A stretch of 64,000 nt of DNA, from the NCBI RefSeq assembly GCF_052857255.1, contig NC_135500.1, positions 45,944,772 through 46,008,771 on the forward strand. The letters run 5' to 3'. The notes beneath the pieces are model-generated. The model ran no database searches and was not told where the DNA came from. It saw nothing but the letters and a program-made list of their open reading frames with translations. Source of the stretch: Amblyomma americanum (Eukaryota; Arthropoda; Arachnida; Ixodida; Ixodidae). Positions 11,640 to 23,054 of this stretch are shown here, one piece after another. The stretch's first letter is position 1; each line of letters opens with the position of its first letter. A program made the position numbers and the translations under genes.

Positions 11640-11842
11640 CTGTGTGCACTGGAGTGGAAGCTGCACCTGGCGGAGGCGAATCGGGAGCCGAACTGTTGGC
11701 GTTTCACAACGATGCGTTGTTGGCCGACAATGTTTTGAATGTTCTCGATATAAGTGACCCCTTCCTGGTAAAGAATTCAATTGACATTGTCCGTTTCTTT
11801 CAAGATCACAGTGATGTAGTTCTAAAAGGCCTTCGAGTGTAA
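11640..11842 (+). pseudogene. PLE reverse transcriptase fragment
   Basis: NVLNVLDISDPFLVKNSIDI aligns with KHLNQLGVTDPFATKNSLDI of the larger PLE at about 26500-26575, a conserved stretch before the RT palm. Nothing else of the element is visible. It lies just inside the intron after exon A and reads open with it by chance. Confidence 0.5.
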
Positions 11843-11879
11843 TTAGGCACGTCACTATAAATAAATGAACAAACAAATG

Positions 11880-12595
11880 CTCTACCTCGCGCGACTTGTG
11901 TAAGCATGGCAAAATAGGGGGGGGGGGGGGGGGTGCAGCGCTCTACATCCTAAAGACAGCCAAATTACCGCCGAAGGAAAAACAATTGCAGCACATAATA
12001 ATGTGGGTACCGGGACACACAGGCATCGCGGGGAATGCCGAGGCGGATAGGAGAGCTCGAGAGCTTACAAACCGAGCCTTCAACCAAACCAGCCTCGAGC
12101 AGCCTCACGCGGAACCAGTGCCCTTAGGATACTCAGAAATTCTTCATTACTATAAGGGGGTCAGGATAAGATATCCCCCCGCTCACAAAAATCTCCACCA
12201 GCAGGAAGCACTTTATTGGAGAAGGCTACAAACGGGAACTTTCCCGAATTCAAACATGCTAAGTTAGATCCACCCAGGGCTATATAGCAGCAAATGCCTG
12301 TGGTGCGAGGACAAAGCGACGTTGATTCATACAACGTGGTGTTAAAAGAGAACAAATGCGGCTGCAGTAAACAAAATCCCGAGTGCGGAGCAGTGGGAGA
12401 CAATGCTTTCCAGCGAGGATCCGGCGGTCCAGGCAGGACTCGTCCGGAAAGCTTACCTGGGGGCAAGACTAAGTCCAGGGGCTCCAACCCTGCCACAAAA
12501 GCGACAGACCACATCAAAAGATGTGAACTGTGGCTCGACACCGAGACCCACTCATATGTTTCTATGAATAAAGTTACTACTACTACTACTACTAC
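11880..12595 (+). mobile_element. I-group LINE 3' end (RNase H, zinc motif, 3'UTR, TAC tail)
   Basis: 5'-truncated insertion. It reads AALYILKTAKLPP, then IIMWVPGHTGIAGNAEADRR (RNase H with catalytic His and Asp), then, after frame changes, CLWCEDKATLIHTTWC (C-x2-C...H-x4-C). It ends with EQWETMLSSEDPAVQAGLVR, the usual C-terminus of this group. A polyadenylation-like AATAAAG runs straight into seven TAC repeats (12575-12595), the microsatellite tail expected from target-primed reverse transcription. A G17 run (11917-11933) replaces residues just before the RNase H helix. It is in the same family as the LINEs at 44.4-56.9 kb. Confidence 0.85.
11917..11933. repeat. G17 homopolymer inside LINE RNase H coding sequence
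   Basis: Seventeen Gs directly before AALYIL, where relatives carry one or two ordinary residues (R/K-I-x-x-AAL). This looks like expansion of a short G tract in the source sequence. Confidence 0.85.
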
Positions 12596-13129
12596 ATGCC
12601 GGCGATTTGAATTGGATCACGTTTACATGTGTTACAAAAATTGATGGTCCGACTTTTATTCAGCAGCGAGCACACAACAACTTTTCGACGCGATTTTGTT
12701 TTTTTTTATTGCCTCTTGTGCATGCACCTACGCAAAACATACGTATCAGTGGAGATTTCCAGGAAGTAAAAATGTCACAACTTGACTTTCGTTGCCGGCG
12801 CACTTTATGATTAAGGTGGCCATGATGGACGTCGTAAATTTCGTGCTGCTAAGCGTCTGTGTGCAGATGAATAGCAAAAAGCGTTTTCGCAATCCTACGT
12901 TCATTTTTGTAGCATTCTGTGTTTTCCTACTTTTGTTTTCAAGAACTTGACGTTTTCTAGTGCGTTCTCGTTAAAAGGGATATTTTTTAATCCTTAATGT
13001 AACACTCAATATCCCGCTTGCAGTTTTTAAAAATAAATATGCAATGCATGGCTTTCAGAGCTCACAGTGAAAAAAACTCGTTTCCTCCGTGGTGTTTTCT
13101 TTTCCATGGGGCGACCTCAAAAACTGCAG
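12596..13129. other. Intron sequence, nothing recognised
   Basis: Lies between the LINE tail and exon B. AT-rich, chance ORFs only. Confidence 0.5.
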
Positions 13130-13178
13130 AAAAGCTCAAGGTCCTTGAGCAGATGTTGGCACTGCGGTCCGCAGTCAA
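13130..13178 (+). CDS. Host gene exon B (coiled coil)
   Basis: A 49-nt exon between AAAACTGCAG| and |GTGAGT. With the G from exon A it reads EKLKVLEQMLALRSAVK, a heptad pattern with Leu/Val/Met at a/d positions. It ends with AA, which needs one base from the next exon. Exon C starts with A followed by TTG CAG GCG, so the junction makes Lys. The acceptor has a weak pyrimidine tract; confidence comes mainly from phase agreement on both sides and the matching composition. Confidence 0.55.
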
Positions 13179-15539
13179 GTGAGTGGTATTTTCCGCGGCT
13201 TGACCAACTCATGCCCAGCGGTCACTGCTGGAATTTGCTTCCGGAAGGCATGTGCCCGGTGTTTCAAGGAAGATTTTGTGCAAGATGTCTAGCAAGCTGT
13301 TAACTAGGAATCGAGACGAACGGTTCATCTGAAATAAATATGGGAGGAAAAAGTATCACAAAGTATCTGAGGCTTTCGCTCCTCGCATGTACCCTTCGGT
13401 GCGGATGTCGTTTCCCGGGAAAACGCTTTGGGTCAGTTCATGCCGAACGAATCCTTGCATCAAATCTCTTCCATAAATTCTGCAGGCTTTGCAAGTTGCA
13501 GTTCAGGTGGTGCACTGGCGCCGGGATCGCGTGGTGCACAGTGGCAGCGAATAAGACAACCTGCAGCAAAGAGACACCTTTTTATTTCGCTTTCATATGA
13601 AATAAATTCTGGATGAAATTAGTGCTGAAAATGTTTCGAAATAAGCGGTAACAAACAACCAGCACTTGAACTTTACTGCGCAATTTTTGGACTTCACCGA
13701 TATTTTCAGACATCGAAGCTCGAGGTAGAGAGGAAATAATAGAGCGGAAGCATCAAGGTGCGAATTTGAAACATGGACCAACATGGATTGAATTTGAAAC
13801 ATGGCCTGTCCTAAGGACGCGTACTACTTAGTTGACTGTGCACTTTGGCCCAAGTGGTTCTCAATACTACAACATGTGAAGACCAGCAGCGACGGGCCTT
13901 CCGTAGAACAGAACGCATCGAATGGCGGTGGTCTTCCTGCGGTAGTGCGGCAACACTCTGAGACCGCCAGCAAGAAACACTCATGTTGCCTACCTCAACG
14001 AGGACGGCCTTTTGCGCAAAAGCACTCATATGGGTTTCCATATTATGTTGGGCTCTTCCCGGTTTCCTGTCCGTCAAATACACCAGCGTTGAGGCAATTG
14101 ATCCGCACTTACGATAATTTCGTAATTCCATCGCTGTTTTATACGAGAGCGTTGTGCCAATATGAAAGCCTTGTCATTAATTTAAAATCACGATATTTAC
14201 AGGTGATGTTTATGAGGGCGACGATTGGCTTTTAGGTATGCCAAGAAAACCCCGTATGCGGTGCGATAAAAATTCCAACGCATTTTTTCTCTTCAAGAGC
14301 AGGAACATTAAAAATGGTTCTCTACTTGCTTACCTATGTACTAGTAAAGGAGACGTCAAAACTGCGTCGTTTAATGCTGGTGCAGTTTAGTGTGTAGGCT
14401 TCATCAAATCAAAATTTCTCACGTTTAAATTATAAGGACAAGTAAATACCCAGAGCACAGACGAGGAGCGCGTGAATGCCGGCTTCGGTAAAACTGGCGT
14501 GCGCCGTCGCCAGTCGCGCAAGGCGGAGGTGTAAGCAATGGCTCTGAGGTGGATTCACACGACGGACCATTCGCCACGTTCCACTTCAGAGCTTCCAAAC
14601 TTAAACCCTCCCGGAGCTGAAGTGGACGTCACATTCATCCGAATCACATACGCAGTGTGATTAATGAAAGCAGTCGCTACCAGCCAAGAGATGCGTAGAC
14701 TCAACAGAGAAAACACGCCAATTGGACTGAACTAATAATTGGCATTTTTATTGAAAAGAGACTGCCGACCGATTGCCACGCGTGCACCAAGCCTGGATAG
14801 ATTATTTACGTATGATACTTCAAAAAATAATTTCCTTTACAATAAGCGCAGATGGTGAGCTTATGCACAAGATTCCCCATCTTTACCCACTGTCCAACAT
14901 TCTTGGACCAATGTTTTGAAAGTTGAGAAAATATAAGATATTTTTATGGAAATATTGAATGTAATGGTTCATTATTCTGATATGTAGCAAACTCTTTCTT
15001 TTACTGTGTTTGCATCAATCGCATCGAAAACTTAACACTGTCGTAGAAAACCAACGGGGAACGCTTTTTACGATAGCAAATACATTCACAGAAGAAAAAA
15101 TGCAAGACTGCAGTCGGGTGATTTGTGGATATATTGACTGTTCTAGCGAAATCTTACATTATATAAAAAATTGCGTTCGTAAACGGTTTCTCGCTCAAAA
15201 ATGACTTTGTCCAGAATTGCTGGGTATGTATAGGGAATGGCTGAGAGATTTCGCGTGCATTGCGTGTTCTTTAAGGTGGCTGAGAATGGAGTCCTTCCCG
15301 AAACGTGGGTCAGTGCAGACGAAGATCACCGTCATCTCCAGCACCAACTTTCGTTCGCTGCTTATGCATTCTTTCTTGCACATATTCTCCAGTTTCATCT
15401 AGGTAAAATTTTCCACGGGCCACCAGTGTCTTATATATAACTTCAGTCTCGCATTTTTCATACATGTTTTTATGTTTGGTGCTGCAGCGTTTCATTTTGC
15501 CGCAAGGCGTAGGCCGTGTGCAAAAACTTTAAAGCTTTG
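13179..15539. other. Intron: no known family apart from one R2 copy
   Basis: The longest frame, 13801-14235 (+, 144 codons), has no recognisable motif and no coding-like composition. R2 copy 2 lies at 14930-15230. Confidence 0.4.
14930..15230. repeat. Dispersed repeat R2, copy 2
   Basis: Same-orientation imperfect match to 1150-1465 (see that entry). Confidence 0.55.
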
Positions 15540-15865
15540 CTGGAGGTGAAAGCTTTGCTAAATCCTTTGCCAATCCTCGCCCATTAACAGAGCAAAAGAT
15601 CATCGGTCCGTGGCCACAGCAATCGACTGCCCTCAAGGCATACAAGGCACTCTTTGCCTACTTGACAGCGATTGGATTGAGTGACAAATTGTGACAGTGT
15701 TGTATGTGTGTGTGTGTGTGTGTTATGCCTTTTTTTCCTTCTCTCTTCCTCCTTTTAGTCCCCTAATCCCTCTTTTCCAGTGCAGGGTAGCCAACTGGAA
15801 CCCCTTTCTGGTTAACATCCCTGCCTTTCCCTCCTCCTCTTTACCTATCTTGCTGGAGGTGTAAA
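15540..15865 (+). mobile_element. LINE 3' end with (TG)n
   Basis: A short frame reads GPWPQQSTALKAYKALFAYL and ends at LSDKL followed by TGA at about 15690, like the extreme C-terminus of an I-group LINE ORF2. About nine TG repeats (15705-15722) follow. Next comes a pyrimidine-rich block containing GTGCAGGGTAGCCAAC and TGGTTAACATCCCTGCC, which I associate with 3'UTRs of tick LINEs. The rest is missing by 5' truncation. Confidence 0.55.
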
Positions 15866-16584
15866 AACCACCTTACTTCCTTGACGTTTGATCGCTGTTT
15901 TGACAACGTGATTCACTTTGTACAAATATGAAGCTACTTGAATTTTCTTCCTTTCGTCACATGCGTCGTTCTTATCTCATTTCTGCGCACCGCTGTTCAG
16001 CTCCTTTAACTCCGATTAAGCTACCGCAGCCATCATTGTTTATGGGAATCCCGCATCAGAAAAGCGTTTGGCCTAAGTAGTGACGCTCGTTGGCACACTA
16101 TGGCTGCAACTCTTTTTGGCGGCGTTTTTGAAGCGAGTCTTAGCATTATCTCTCATAACTAGTTTTGAATTATCTAGTATTTGAATTAGATCAAGCGGGT
16201 AAGATTCCTTTCTGGGTTCTTGGTGAGAAATTCCAGCACACACGGCGTTCTCCAGAAACATTTTCTGTCAAGTGAGGCAACCGAATTAGGAAGAAAGCCA
16301 TGTACCCACCGAGAAGTCGAAAAGGACTCCCACCTTATGATTCTGATGATTAAAAACCAGTCAAGAGAGGAGAACGGGAGAAGATAAAATGCGACCATTA
16401 AATGCAAGGTGAAATCAGAGCTTGTCAAGATGTGCAATGTCATATAAATATGCAAACAAAAATGTTCATTGCTTTTTTGTGTTGCCTCAGGCGGTCTAAG
16501 TAACCTAAAACACAGCCCATTATTACAGGCACTGGGCATTCAAGTCTAGAGTCTCACGGAAACCCGTCTGGTCGGGATGGTACA
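15866..16584. other. Intron, nothing recognised
   Basis: A minus-strand frame of 117 codons (16186-16539) has no motif. Sequence immediately left of 16585 (GGTCGGGATGGTACA) may belong to the hairpin element. Confidence 0.4.
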
Positions 16585-16792
16585 TGACGAAAGAAGAAGG
16601 CGCCGATCAAAAGAAAAGATGGGATGACGTTTCGGCTCCCCCACGGGAGCCTTGGTCACAATGAGGCATAACGTAGCTTCCTACGTTACGCCTCATTAAG
16701 CTACGTTATGCCTCATTGTGAACAAGGCTCCCGTGGGGGAGCCGAAACGTCATCCCATCTTTTCTTTTGGTCGGCGCCTTCTTCTTTCGTCA
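16585..16792. mobile_element. Long hairpin (95-bp arms), PLE-terminus-like
   Basis: Arms 16585-16679 and 16698-16792 are reverse complements with two mismatches around an 18-nt spacer. The spacer repeats part of the arm (CTACGTTACGCCTCATT). Each arm carries GGCTCCCGTGGGGGAGCC followed by GAAACGTC. This is the stem II / GAAA / GUC arrangement of the hammerhead motifs found in PLE terminal repeats, but the expected CUGAUGA is replaced by TGTGACCAA or TGTGAACAA. It is non-coding and probably a foldback derivative of a PLE end. Confidence 0.75.
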
Positions 16793-17139
16793 CTGGGCAT
16801 TCAATGTTCATCCTTCATTCAATGTTCATAGTACGCATGGTCTTCAGCATACGCAGGGCCCTCAAGCAGGATATGTCCCAGAGTTTAACTCGAGCCACAG
16901 TAGTCACAAAGTGGACTGTTCATTTGACCGAAACGGTATCGTAAGTCGTTTCTAAATGCAGCGTTAAGGTGAAGTCGTGAAATAGTGTCTGAGATGACTG
17001 AGTAAAAAAATCGGTAGTGATGTGTCGGCAAGTTTCAGAGCCGATACGTTTCTTCGGAAGCAAATCTTACAGCCATTTGGGACACATCATATTTCGTGAA
17101 GAAAGTTCGAATATATATCCGACGCCGTTGGCCTTTACG
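16793..17139. other. Nothing recognised
   Basis: Short stretch between the hairpin and the C-terminal end of the minus-strand LINE. It probably includes that LINE's decayed 3'UTR. Confidence 0.4.
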
Positions 17140-18895
17140 GGCCCTTTAATATGCTTTTTCATTGGCCAGAATGCCTCGGTGTGCTGGTATCCGCTCAAAT
17201 ATTATGCAGTGGCCCGCTACAATGGCCAAATGATGTAGGCACCCAGTGTAAGAAAAAATAGGCTGATGACTGGTATTCTTCAGCAGGTTGGACAGGATCT
17301 GCAGATATGCTTTGGAGTCGGTAAAGATAACCCATTGGTCGGGGTTCGGCAGGATATAGGAAACCCCTTCTTTAATTCCGTGAAGCTCAGCTGTCGTAGA
17401 GGATATCTTTCTCTGCAACCGGTAAGAAAGGACATGGTTTGATGGGGGCCATAAAGGGCACAGGAAGAAGTTTCTGAAGTCGTTAAACTGTCGGTGAAAA
17501 TGTGGGTATGCTGCGTATATTCCTCCGTAAAGTAGGCTAGATTAGTTTGCAGAAGCGCTGCCTGTGGCATGCGGCTCGTTGCATTCACAGCTCGAACTTC
17601 TTCACCTTTAGAGGCGAGAGTGTCCAGGGTGAAAGGTTATATGTAGTAGTTTCTATGGCTGGTTGATAGTAGGGAAGGACAGGAACTGTACTCCTTGGCC
17701 TAAGTCAGAGTTGCAGTGGGTTAACTGTACACGGTGTAGGAAGTGCTTCTTTTCTTGGGTGACATGCTGGAGATGGGTACACATAGATTCTCGGGTGGCA
17801 ATCACACCTCAGTGGGAGGCTCAGTGGGAGGCTAAGGCATGTCCGCAAGCAGTTGTTCCGCGCGACCTCGATGATCTTCTTGCTTGTTGGAGACAATCTT
17901 TGAAGCACCGGTAGGCAATAGCGCAAGGTTTCTTCAACGTAGGCTTTTTCAAGCAGAACCACTGAACGGCAGTTGCTACCCTATTGTGTTCCAGCCATGA
18001 GCATGAAAACTTGCGATGCTGCAGTGATCCTCTCACGAAGTTTTTTTATCTGAAGTGACCACGAGAGATTGCTGTCAATCATAACACCTAGGAGTCGCTG
18101 AGATTGTACACAAGGTAGCGACCATCCACCCAGGAGGAGCGGATATCGAGTCATTTTTTTCTTGAAAAAGCGATGGCAACACTCTTATGGCGAGAGACAA
18201 AGAACTCGGGGGGCCTGGTATATCGAGATGTGCAGTAACGCTTCGTGATCACGTTGCTGGGTAATATAGTGAGACCGTGCCGTGTTCTAGATGCAGATAT
18301 CATCTGCATAAATCGTTAAGCATACTCCTCGGAGGTGGTTTCTTGTTATGTCTATAAGAGTAATATAGAACAGGAGAGGGCTGCGCACCTCTTGTAGACG
18401 CCTCTCTACACCGTGTGAGAGAGTGTTAGACCGTTTGTGTTCATAAATATTTGTCGTTCTTTTAAATAGTGTCCAAGACATTTATACAGCTTTCCTCCGA
18501 GGTCAAGACAAGCCAAGTCTGCGTGAATTGAATGGTAGAAAACACAGTCAAAAACGGCCTTGATGTTAAGGAAAATGGCTGTCGGGATGCACCCAGCATG
18601 AAGGTAGTCTTCAGTGATGAGACGCAGGCGATGACAGTATAAGTTGCTGACCTACTCTGACGGAACCCGTTCATTTCTTGGCGATACTAATTTCGGCTTT
18701 CGAGGAGCCAAATGATGAGTTTGCAGATCATCCACTCCATACGCTTACCTACGCAGCTAAGTAGGGCGATAGGCCTTATGGATGCGTCACTTGTTGGCTG
18801 CTTACAAGGTTTCAAAACAGGCCCAATTTTTGCCAGCTTCCATTCCCTGAGGGCGTCACCAGTCATCCAGGAAGAATTGTAATATGCCAGGAGTC
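17140..18895 (-). mobile_element. Decayed I-group LINE: RT and RNase H (minus strand)
   Basis: Reading the minus strand from 18895, an RT start reads WKLAKIGPVLKPCKQP then SDASIRPIALLSCVGKRMEW. MNGFRQSRSATYTVI follows at about 18670. LTIYADDICI, the catalytic YADD, is at about 18290. ETLRYCLPVLQRLSPTS is the thumb region (about 17925). The RNase H pieces STTAELHGIKEG, WVIFTDSKAYLQIL and FERIPAHRGILANEKAY lie at 17400-17146. The endonuclease and ORF1 are missing. Multiple stops and frameshifts make it dead. It is a different subfamily from the 44-kb LINE. Confidence 0.8.
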
Positions 18896-19014
18896 GAAGA
18901 CGGGAGTTGTGGGGTAGCGTTGCGATGGCGTCATAGGCCCACGGAACGCCAGGAGTCCACGGAACGCCATCGCGTGTTTAGTGCGACGCCTTGCGCGTTG
19001 GACAGTTTAAGGAC

Positions 19015-19075
19015 AGGAAATGACGTCTATCTCACATATCTCGGTGGACACCCAAACCGCGTTTGATTTACAGAT
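19015..19075 (-). repeat. SINE 3' fragment
   Basis: CTCACATATCTCGGTGGACA followed by CCCAAACCGCG is the reverse complement of the SINE tail seen at about 50655-50700 (GGTGCCCACCGAGATATGTG). This is a common tick SINE tail. Only about 60 bp are preserved. Confidence 0.55.
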
Positions 19076-19139
19076 TTCACGGACGGACGGACGAACAACG
19101 ATGAGCTATTAAAGGTTTTCGCCTTAAAACTAACATTAT

Positions 19140-20060
19140 TGGCATGAAAGAACCTGCCATACGCGTCCACTCCACTCTGATTCTTCTATAGTTGCTACCC
19201 TCTCATGATCCCGATCAGCGGTCCCTACCTGACCGAAGCAGATGTATTCCCATTCCACTTCCAGCACCTTGCTACCAATTGTGAACAGCTGCTTCCTTGC
19301 TGTACTGTTGAACGTTACTTTGGTTTTCCTTATGTTAATTTATAAACCCACCGTTCTGCTCTGCCTGTTTGCTCATGCTTTGCAGTATCTTCTGTGTGAC
19401 TTAGCATGGCAATGCCATCAGCGAATTGCAGATTAATTAGGTATTCTCCATTAACTCTTATCCCCAAATGTTACCAATCCAGGGCTCGGAACACCTCCTG
19501 TGAACAGGCGGTGAATAGCATTGGCGAGATCGTGCCTTCCTCCCTGACACCCTTTCTTACTGGAATTTTATGGTTCACTTTATCGAGGATTATCGTTCCT
19601 GTGCAGTCGTTTTAGATATGTTCTAGTATTTTCGAATAAGACTCTTCTACACCCTGATTCCGCAGTGCCTGCATGACTGCTGAGGTTTCGACTGAGTCAA
19701 ATGCTTTCTTATCAACTGATTGACAGTGTGAATATAGTGTATTATCGAGTATGCTTTAAGAAAGCCTGCCAGATCATTTGGTCGATTGAAGTCTGAGGTT
19801 GTCCTGATTCTATTTGCGATTGCCTTAGTAAATATCGTGTATGCAACGGCCAGTAAGCTGACCGGTCTGAAATTTTTCTAGTCCTTGACGTCTCGTTTCA
19901 TATGAATTAAGATAATTTTAGCGTTCTTCCAAGTTTCTGGCGCGCTCCAGGTCATAAGGCATTGCATATGCCAGGTGGCTAGTTTACCTAGCACAATCTC
20001 CCCTCTGTCCGTACCATGTTGTTAAGCGCTTTATTCTTAAATTTATCTGTGTCCGCTTCG
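19140..20060 (-). mobile_element. RTE-clade LINE reverse transcriptase remnant
   Basis: The minus-strand translation shows PVSLLAVAYTIFTKAIANRI, then IHTVNQL, KAFDSVETSAVMQALRNQG, KIPVRKGVREEGTISPMLF, GEYLINLQFADGIAMLSHT and finally GSKVLEVEWEY (about 19265). This order matches RTE-type RT. The catalytic FADD reads FADG, and stops interrupt the frame, so it is inactive. No endonuclease was found upstream. Confidence 0.8.
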
Positions 20061-20318
20061 TGTGCATTTCATGTAGCTGCACACATGGCAAAAAAAATGA
20101 AATAGGAACATTCTTCGATCTAAGCTCACCGGCTTAGGACATTGAACAGGGAAATCTGATTGGCAATAGCGGCCAAGAGGCCTGGAGTAGCATCTGCATT
20201 GAGACGTTTCTTAGGGGCCGGCCGGTTGGGCGTCTCAGATTCCGGTTTTGGCGTCTATAACCTCGCTTGCATATTCGGCCTTATTCTCTTGTGGTCTTCA
20301 GTTCGATCGCATTAACCT

Positions 20319-20562
20319 GTCGCGGTGGCTCAGTGATTAGAGCGTTCGGCTACTTAGCCAGGCCACCTGGGTTCGAACCCGACCGCGGTGGCCGCCTTTC
20401 AATGGATTCAAAGCGCGAAAGGCGCCCCGTGCTGTGAGATGTCAGTGCACGTTAAAGATCCCCCGGTGGTCGAATTTATTACGCAGCCCTCTACTACGGC
20501 ACCTCTTTCTGTCTTTCTTCTTTGACTCGCACCTTCCTCTCTGCCCTCACGTCCCACTTACA
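20319..20562 (+). mobile_element. tRNA-derived SINE (Ruka-like)
   Basis: The head has an A-box region (GCGGTGGCTCAGTGATTAGA) and B box GGGTTCGAACCC, pairing as in a tRNA, then the body TCAGTGCACGTTAAAGATCC and GGTGGTCGAATTTATTACG. It ends in a pyrimidine-rich CTTTCTTCTTTGACTC block. It is transcribed by RNA polymerase III in such families and would depend on a LINE for movement. I saw no clear target duplication. Confidence 0.85.
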
Positions 20563-21562
20563 CGAAGCAAATAGTATAGTTTCCAGTGTGGTCTAAATGC
20601 CTCATTGGGTTTGAGGAAAACAAAAGGGAACAACTGGCTCACTGGGTCAGTGGGCGCATCAGTCAGCGGTGAGGTGGCGATGCCATCCACCTGCAAACTG
20701 AGGCAGTTATGCGCCTTTTCTTTTCTCATATCTAACTGAGGGTTTAAACTCCGTTGGTTTTGAGGAAAGAAAAACCACATAACTGTCTCCGTGGGTTCCT
20801 GAACGTCTCAATCGCGTTTTGCGGTACTTGGGGGTGGGGGGTGGGGGGGGGGGGGGTCTATTTAACGTGTTACACGGCGGCCTTTGTACCCTCTAAATGG
20901 CTTGTACGCGTACAAATTTATTACAGCTTTCGCTGTAAAAATTTGCTAAGCGTTTGTTCTCTGCTGCGCAACGTGCTAAGCACAGTAGAAACTGCCGCCG
21001 TGCCCCTGCCCGTCCTTTGCTTATGCCTTAGACGTGCAGGCAAACTCGGCTAATATAACGATTGCAACGGGAGCAGAGCTACATATTTGGCACTGGTCAT
21101 GTGGACGACGGTGGCCGCTTGTTGAAACGTGACCGTGAATCCATGACCGTCACTTTAGCGTCAATCCCGCTCACACGACAGGGTGTTGAGAGCCCACGCT
21201 GTGAACCCCGAACCCACCGGGAAGGAATCTGGGAAACAGCCCTTGGTGTGAAAAAAAAAAAGGTTCTTAACTGTTCTTCTTAGTTGGAGATGGGATGACA
21301 AAATAGCTACGGCAGCTGATATAGCATGATTTCTTAGGAATTTCGGAAACTCACCCAAGAGTCAGTGCGCAGTGATGGGAGTCCGTAGCGGCGGTAGAGC
21401 GATAACTGCTGTAGCAAGGACCTATGCAAATATGCATGTAATACAAGTGTTATTAAAAAGATAATTTTACTTACTGATGCACGTATAAATGTGCACACGC
21501 GAGATTTATATATACGTAAATTACTTGAACAAACGCATTTTCGTTGTCGTCTTGGCCTGCAG
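20563..21562. other. Intron with a G14 run; nothing else recognised
   Basis: Includes two imperfect inverted segments (about 20700-20740 and 20752-20793, around GGTTTTGAGGAAAGAAAAA) and the G run at 20843-20856. No coding motifs. Confidence 0.4.
20843..20856. repeat. G14 homopolymer
   Basis: Fourteen Gs preceded by shorter G runs (GGGGGTGGGGGGT). Confidence 0.85.
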
Positions 21563-21716
21563 ATTGCAGGCGAAGACTCTGGCCGCGAAGAGGGAAGTCG
21601 ACCAGCTACAAGCACGCATCGAGAGCGAGTGCACCAAGTCCGGCGCGCTGGAGCAAGCTGTCGCTGAGGCAGCATCAGAAGCCTGCAGCCTGACGGCTGA
21701 AATCGCCTCCGCCGAG
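21563..21716 (+). CDS. Host gene exon C (coiled coil)
   Basis: The acceptor CTTGGCCTGCAG| precedes 21563 and the donor GCCGAG|GTACGC follows 21716. The first base A completes the split Lys codon from exon B. Then come 51 codons with high GC third positions, unlike the AT-rich surroundings: LQAKTLAAKREVDQLQARIE, then LEQAVAEAASEACSLTAEIA. The heptad spacing predicts a parallel coiled coil. A second AG at 21569 could act as an alternative acceptor but would break the phase with exon B. The exon ends in phase 0, compatible with exon D. It is clearly host-like; no family is recognised. Confidence 0.65.
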
Positions 21717-22547
21717 GTACGCATTCTGTCTCTTTCAATATTTTGTGTGTCATATGCAGTCGATGCCACTCGGGACCACAGCGGAAAATGCCTCTGCAAT
21801 AATCTCCTTAAACCTAGTAATTGCAGGTGTTTGGCAGGACCAAGTTTATCAACCGCAACATCATGAGAATCGATCGGCACCATTGGCCGGAGGGCCTCCT
21901 TCGAAGGCATTTGTTGCAAGTTATTGAGTTCTAACCGACTGTAGGTGCCTGTTGCGTATGGCGTCGACGGGTTGGAGCTCGGTGGCGAGAAAACGTGCCA
22001 TCAGCGTCAACTGAAAAGCAGACCTGACAGCTGAAATGTGAACACAAAACTACAAAAATAATAGCTGCTGGGTTCATTAAAATTTGCACGCAGAGAGAGG
22101 CCTTCGTTGCTTCCAACTGAGAGTCAACTGCACTCGTAGTCAGTATACGTGGAATGCAGTGATTTTATTTCGCGGCTTGCTGTCCAATTGTACAGTTTGC
22201 GTTTCATCTGTCGCCGATGGTACAATGCTTTTTCACATCTAAATTCTGCAGGATTAAACATGATAGTGCGCACGCTTGGGTGTACATAAACCCCAACAGC
22301 TACAGATTAAAAAAGGACAAGCAACAGAGCAGGCTAGCTGTGAACGATGAAGAATAACGAGAAAAGCACGAAAAGCAGGCGTGCTCTACTCCTATAAAAC
22401 GGAATAGAGAAAAGATTAATTACAGCGCCGTCATAGCACTCATGACAGCAACATCTGAAGATTTTTTTAAAATGCACGTATATATAGTTCACCCCATCTG
22501 CTCCAATCACGACTCATGTCTTGATGGGTGACGGGGCGCCGTAAAGA
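21717..22547. other. Intron, nothing recognised
   Basis: Start of the large intron. AT-rich, chance ORFs only. Confidence 0.45.
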
Positions 22548-22551
22548 GGAC

Positions 22552-23040
22552 TGTTGTGTCGGAGCTTTTTAGGCTCAAGTTTGTTCCACTGGCGTCGTGT
22601 TGAAGCCAGGCGCCGAGCTGATCGGCCTAGCGCAAGCTTGGCGCGCTGCCCAGCGCCCGGTGGCGGCTTTTCCAAACTAGTCCAAACGTGCTCACCCTTC
22701 CCTTGCCCGGGCCAGTGCTGACCGCCGCCGATGGGCCACACTCCTGGCGGCGCGGGCGATGGAGCCGTCGTCATCCGCCGAGGGTGTATAAAAGGCGAAC
22801 GCGGATATCGGAGAGAGACGCAGCCAACGCAGCGTTCGGTTCTCTGTCGTTCGAGCAAGCCCAAATAGAGAAGCAGTTATGCTGCCACCGCACCTTTGTA
22901 CTGCCATGTATATAGAGCACATAAATTCCTGTTCCACTGCTCCGACGTCGTTTCTTCGGCTGGTCCTACCTTGCGTGGACACTGCGGTGAATGCCAGTGA
23001 ACTCGGCCGCTCTGCCTTGGCAACCACCAACGTCACAACA
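22552..23040 (+). mobile_element. Solo LTR with 4-bp target duplication
   Basis: 489 bp begin TGTTGTG and end CACAACA, the inverted TG...CA ends of an LTR. GGAC is duplicated on both sides (22548-22551 and 23041-23044). GTGTATAAAAGGC at about 22787 is a TATA box. A GC-rich U3-like segment lies upstream and a possible polyadenylation region (ACATAAATTCC) downstream. No internal retrotransposon genes remain, so LTR-LTR recombination has removed them. Superfamily unknown; Gypsy and BEL both make 4-5-bp duplications. Confidence 0.75.
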
Positions 23041-23054
23041 GGACGAACGCACCT

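Noticed and set aside
13801..14235. 144-codon + strand frame as a gene
   Set aside because: No motif, no coding-like composition, and no start or splice context. It lies in an intron between repeats.
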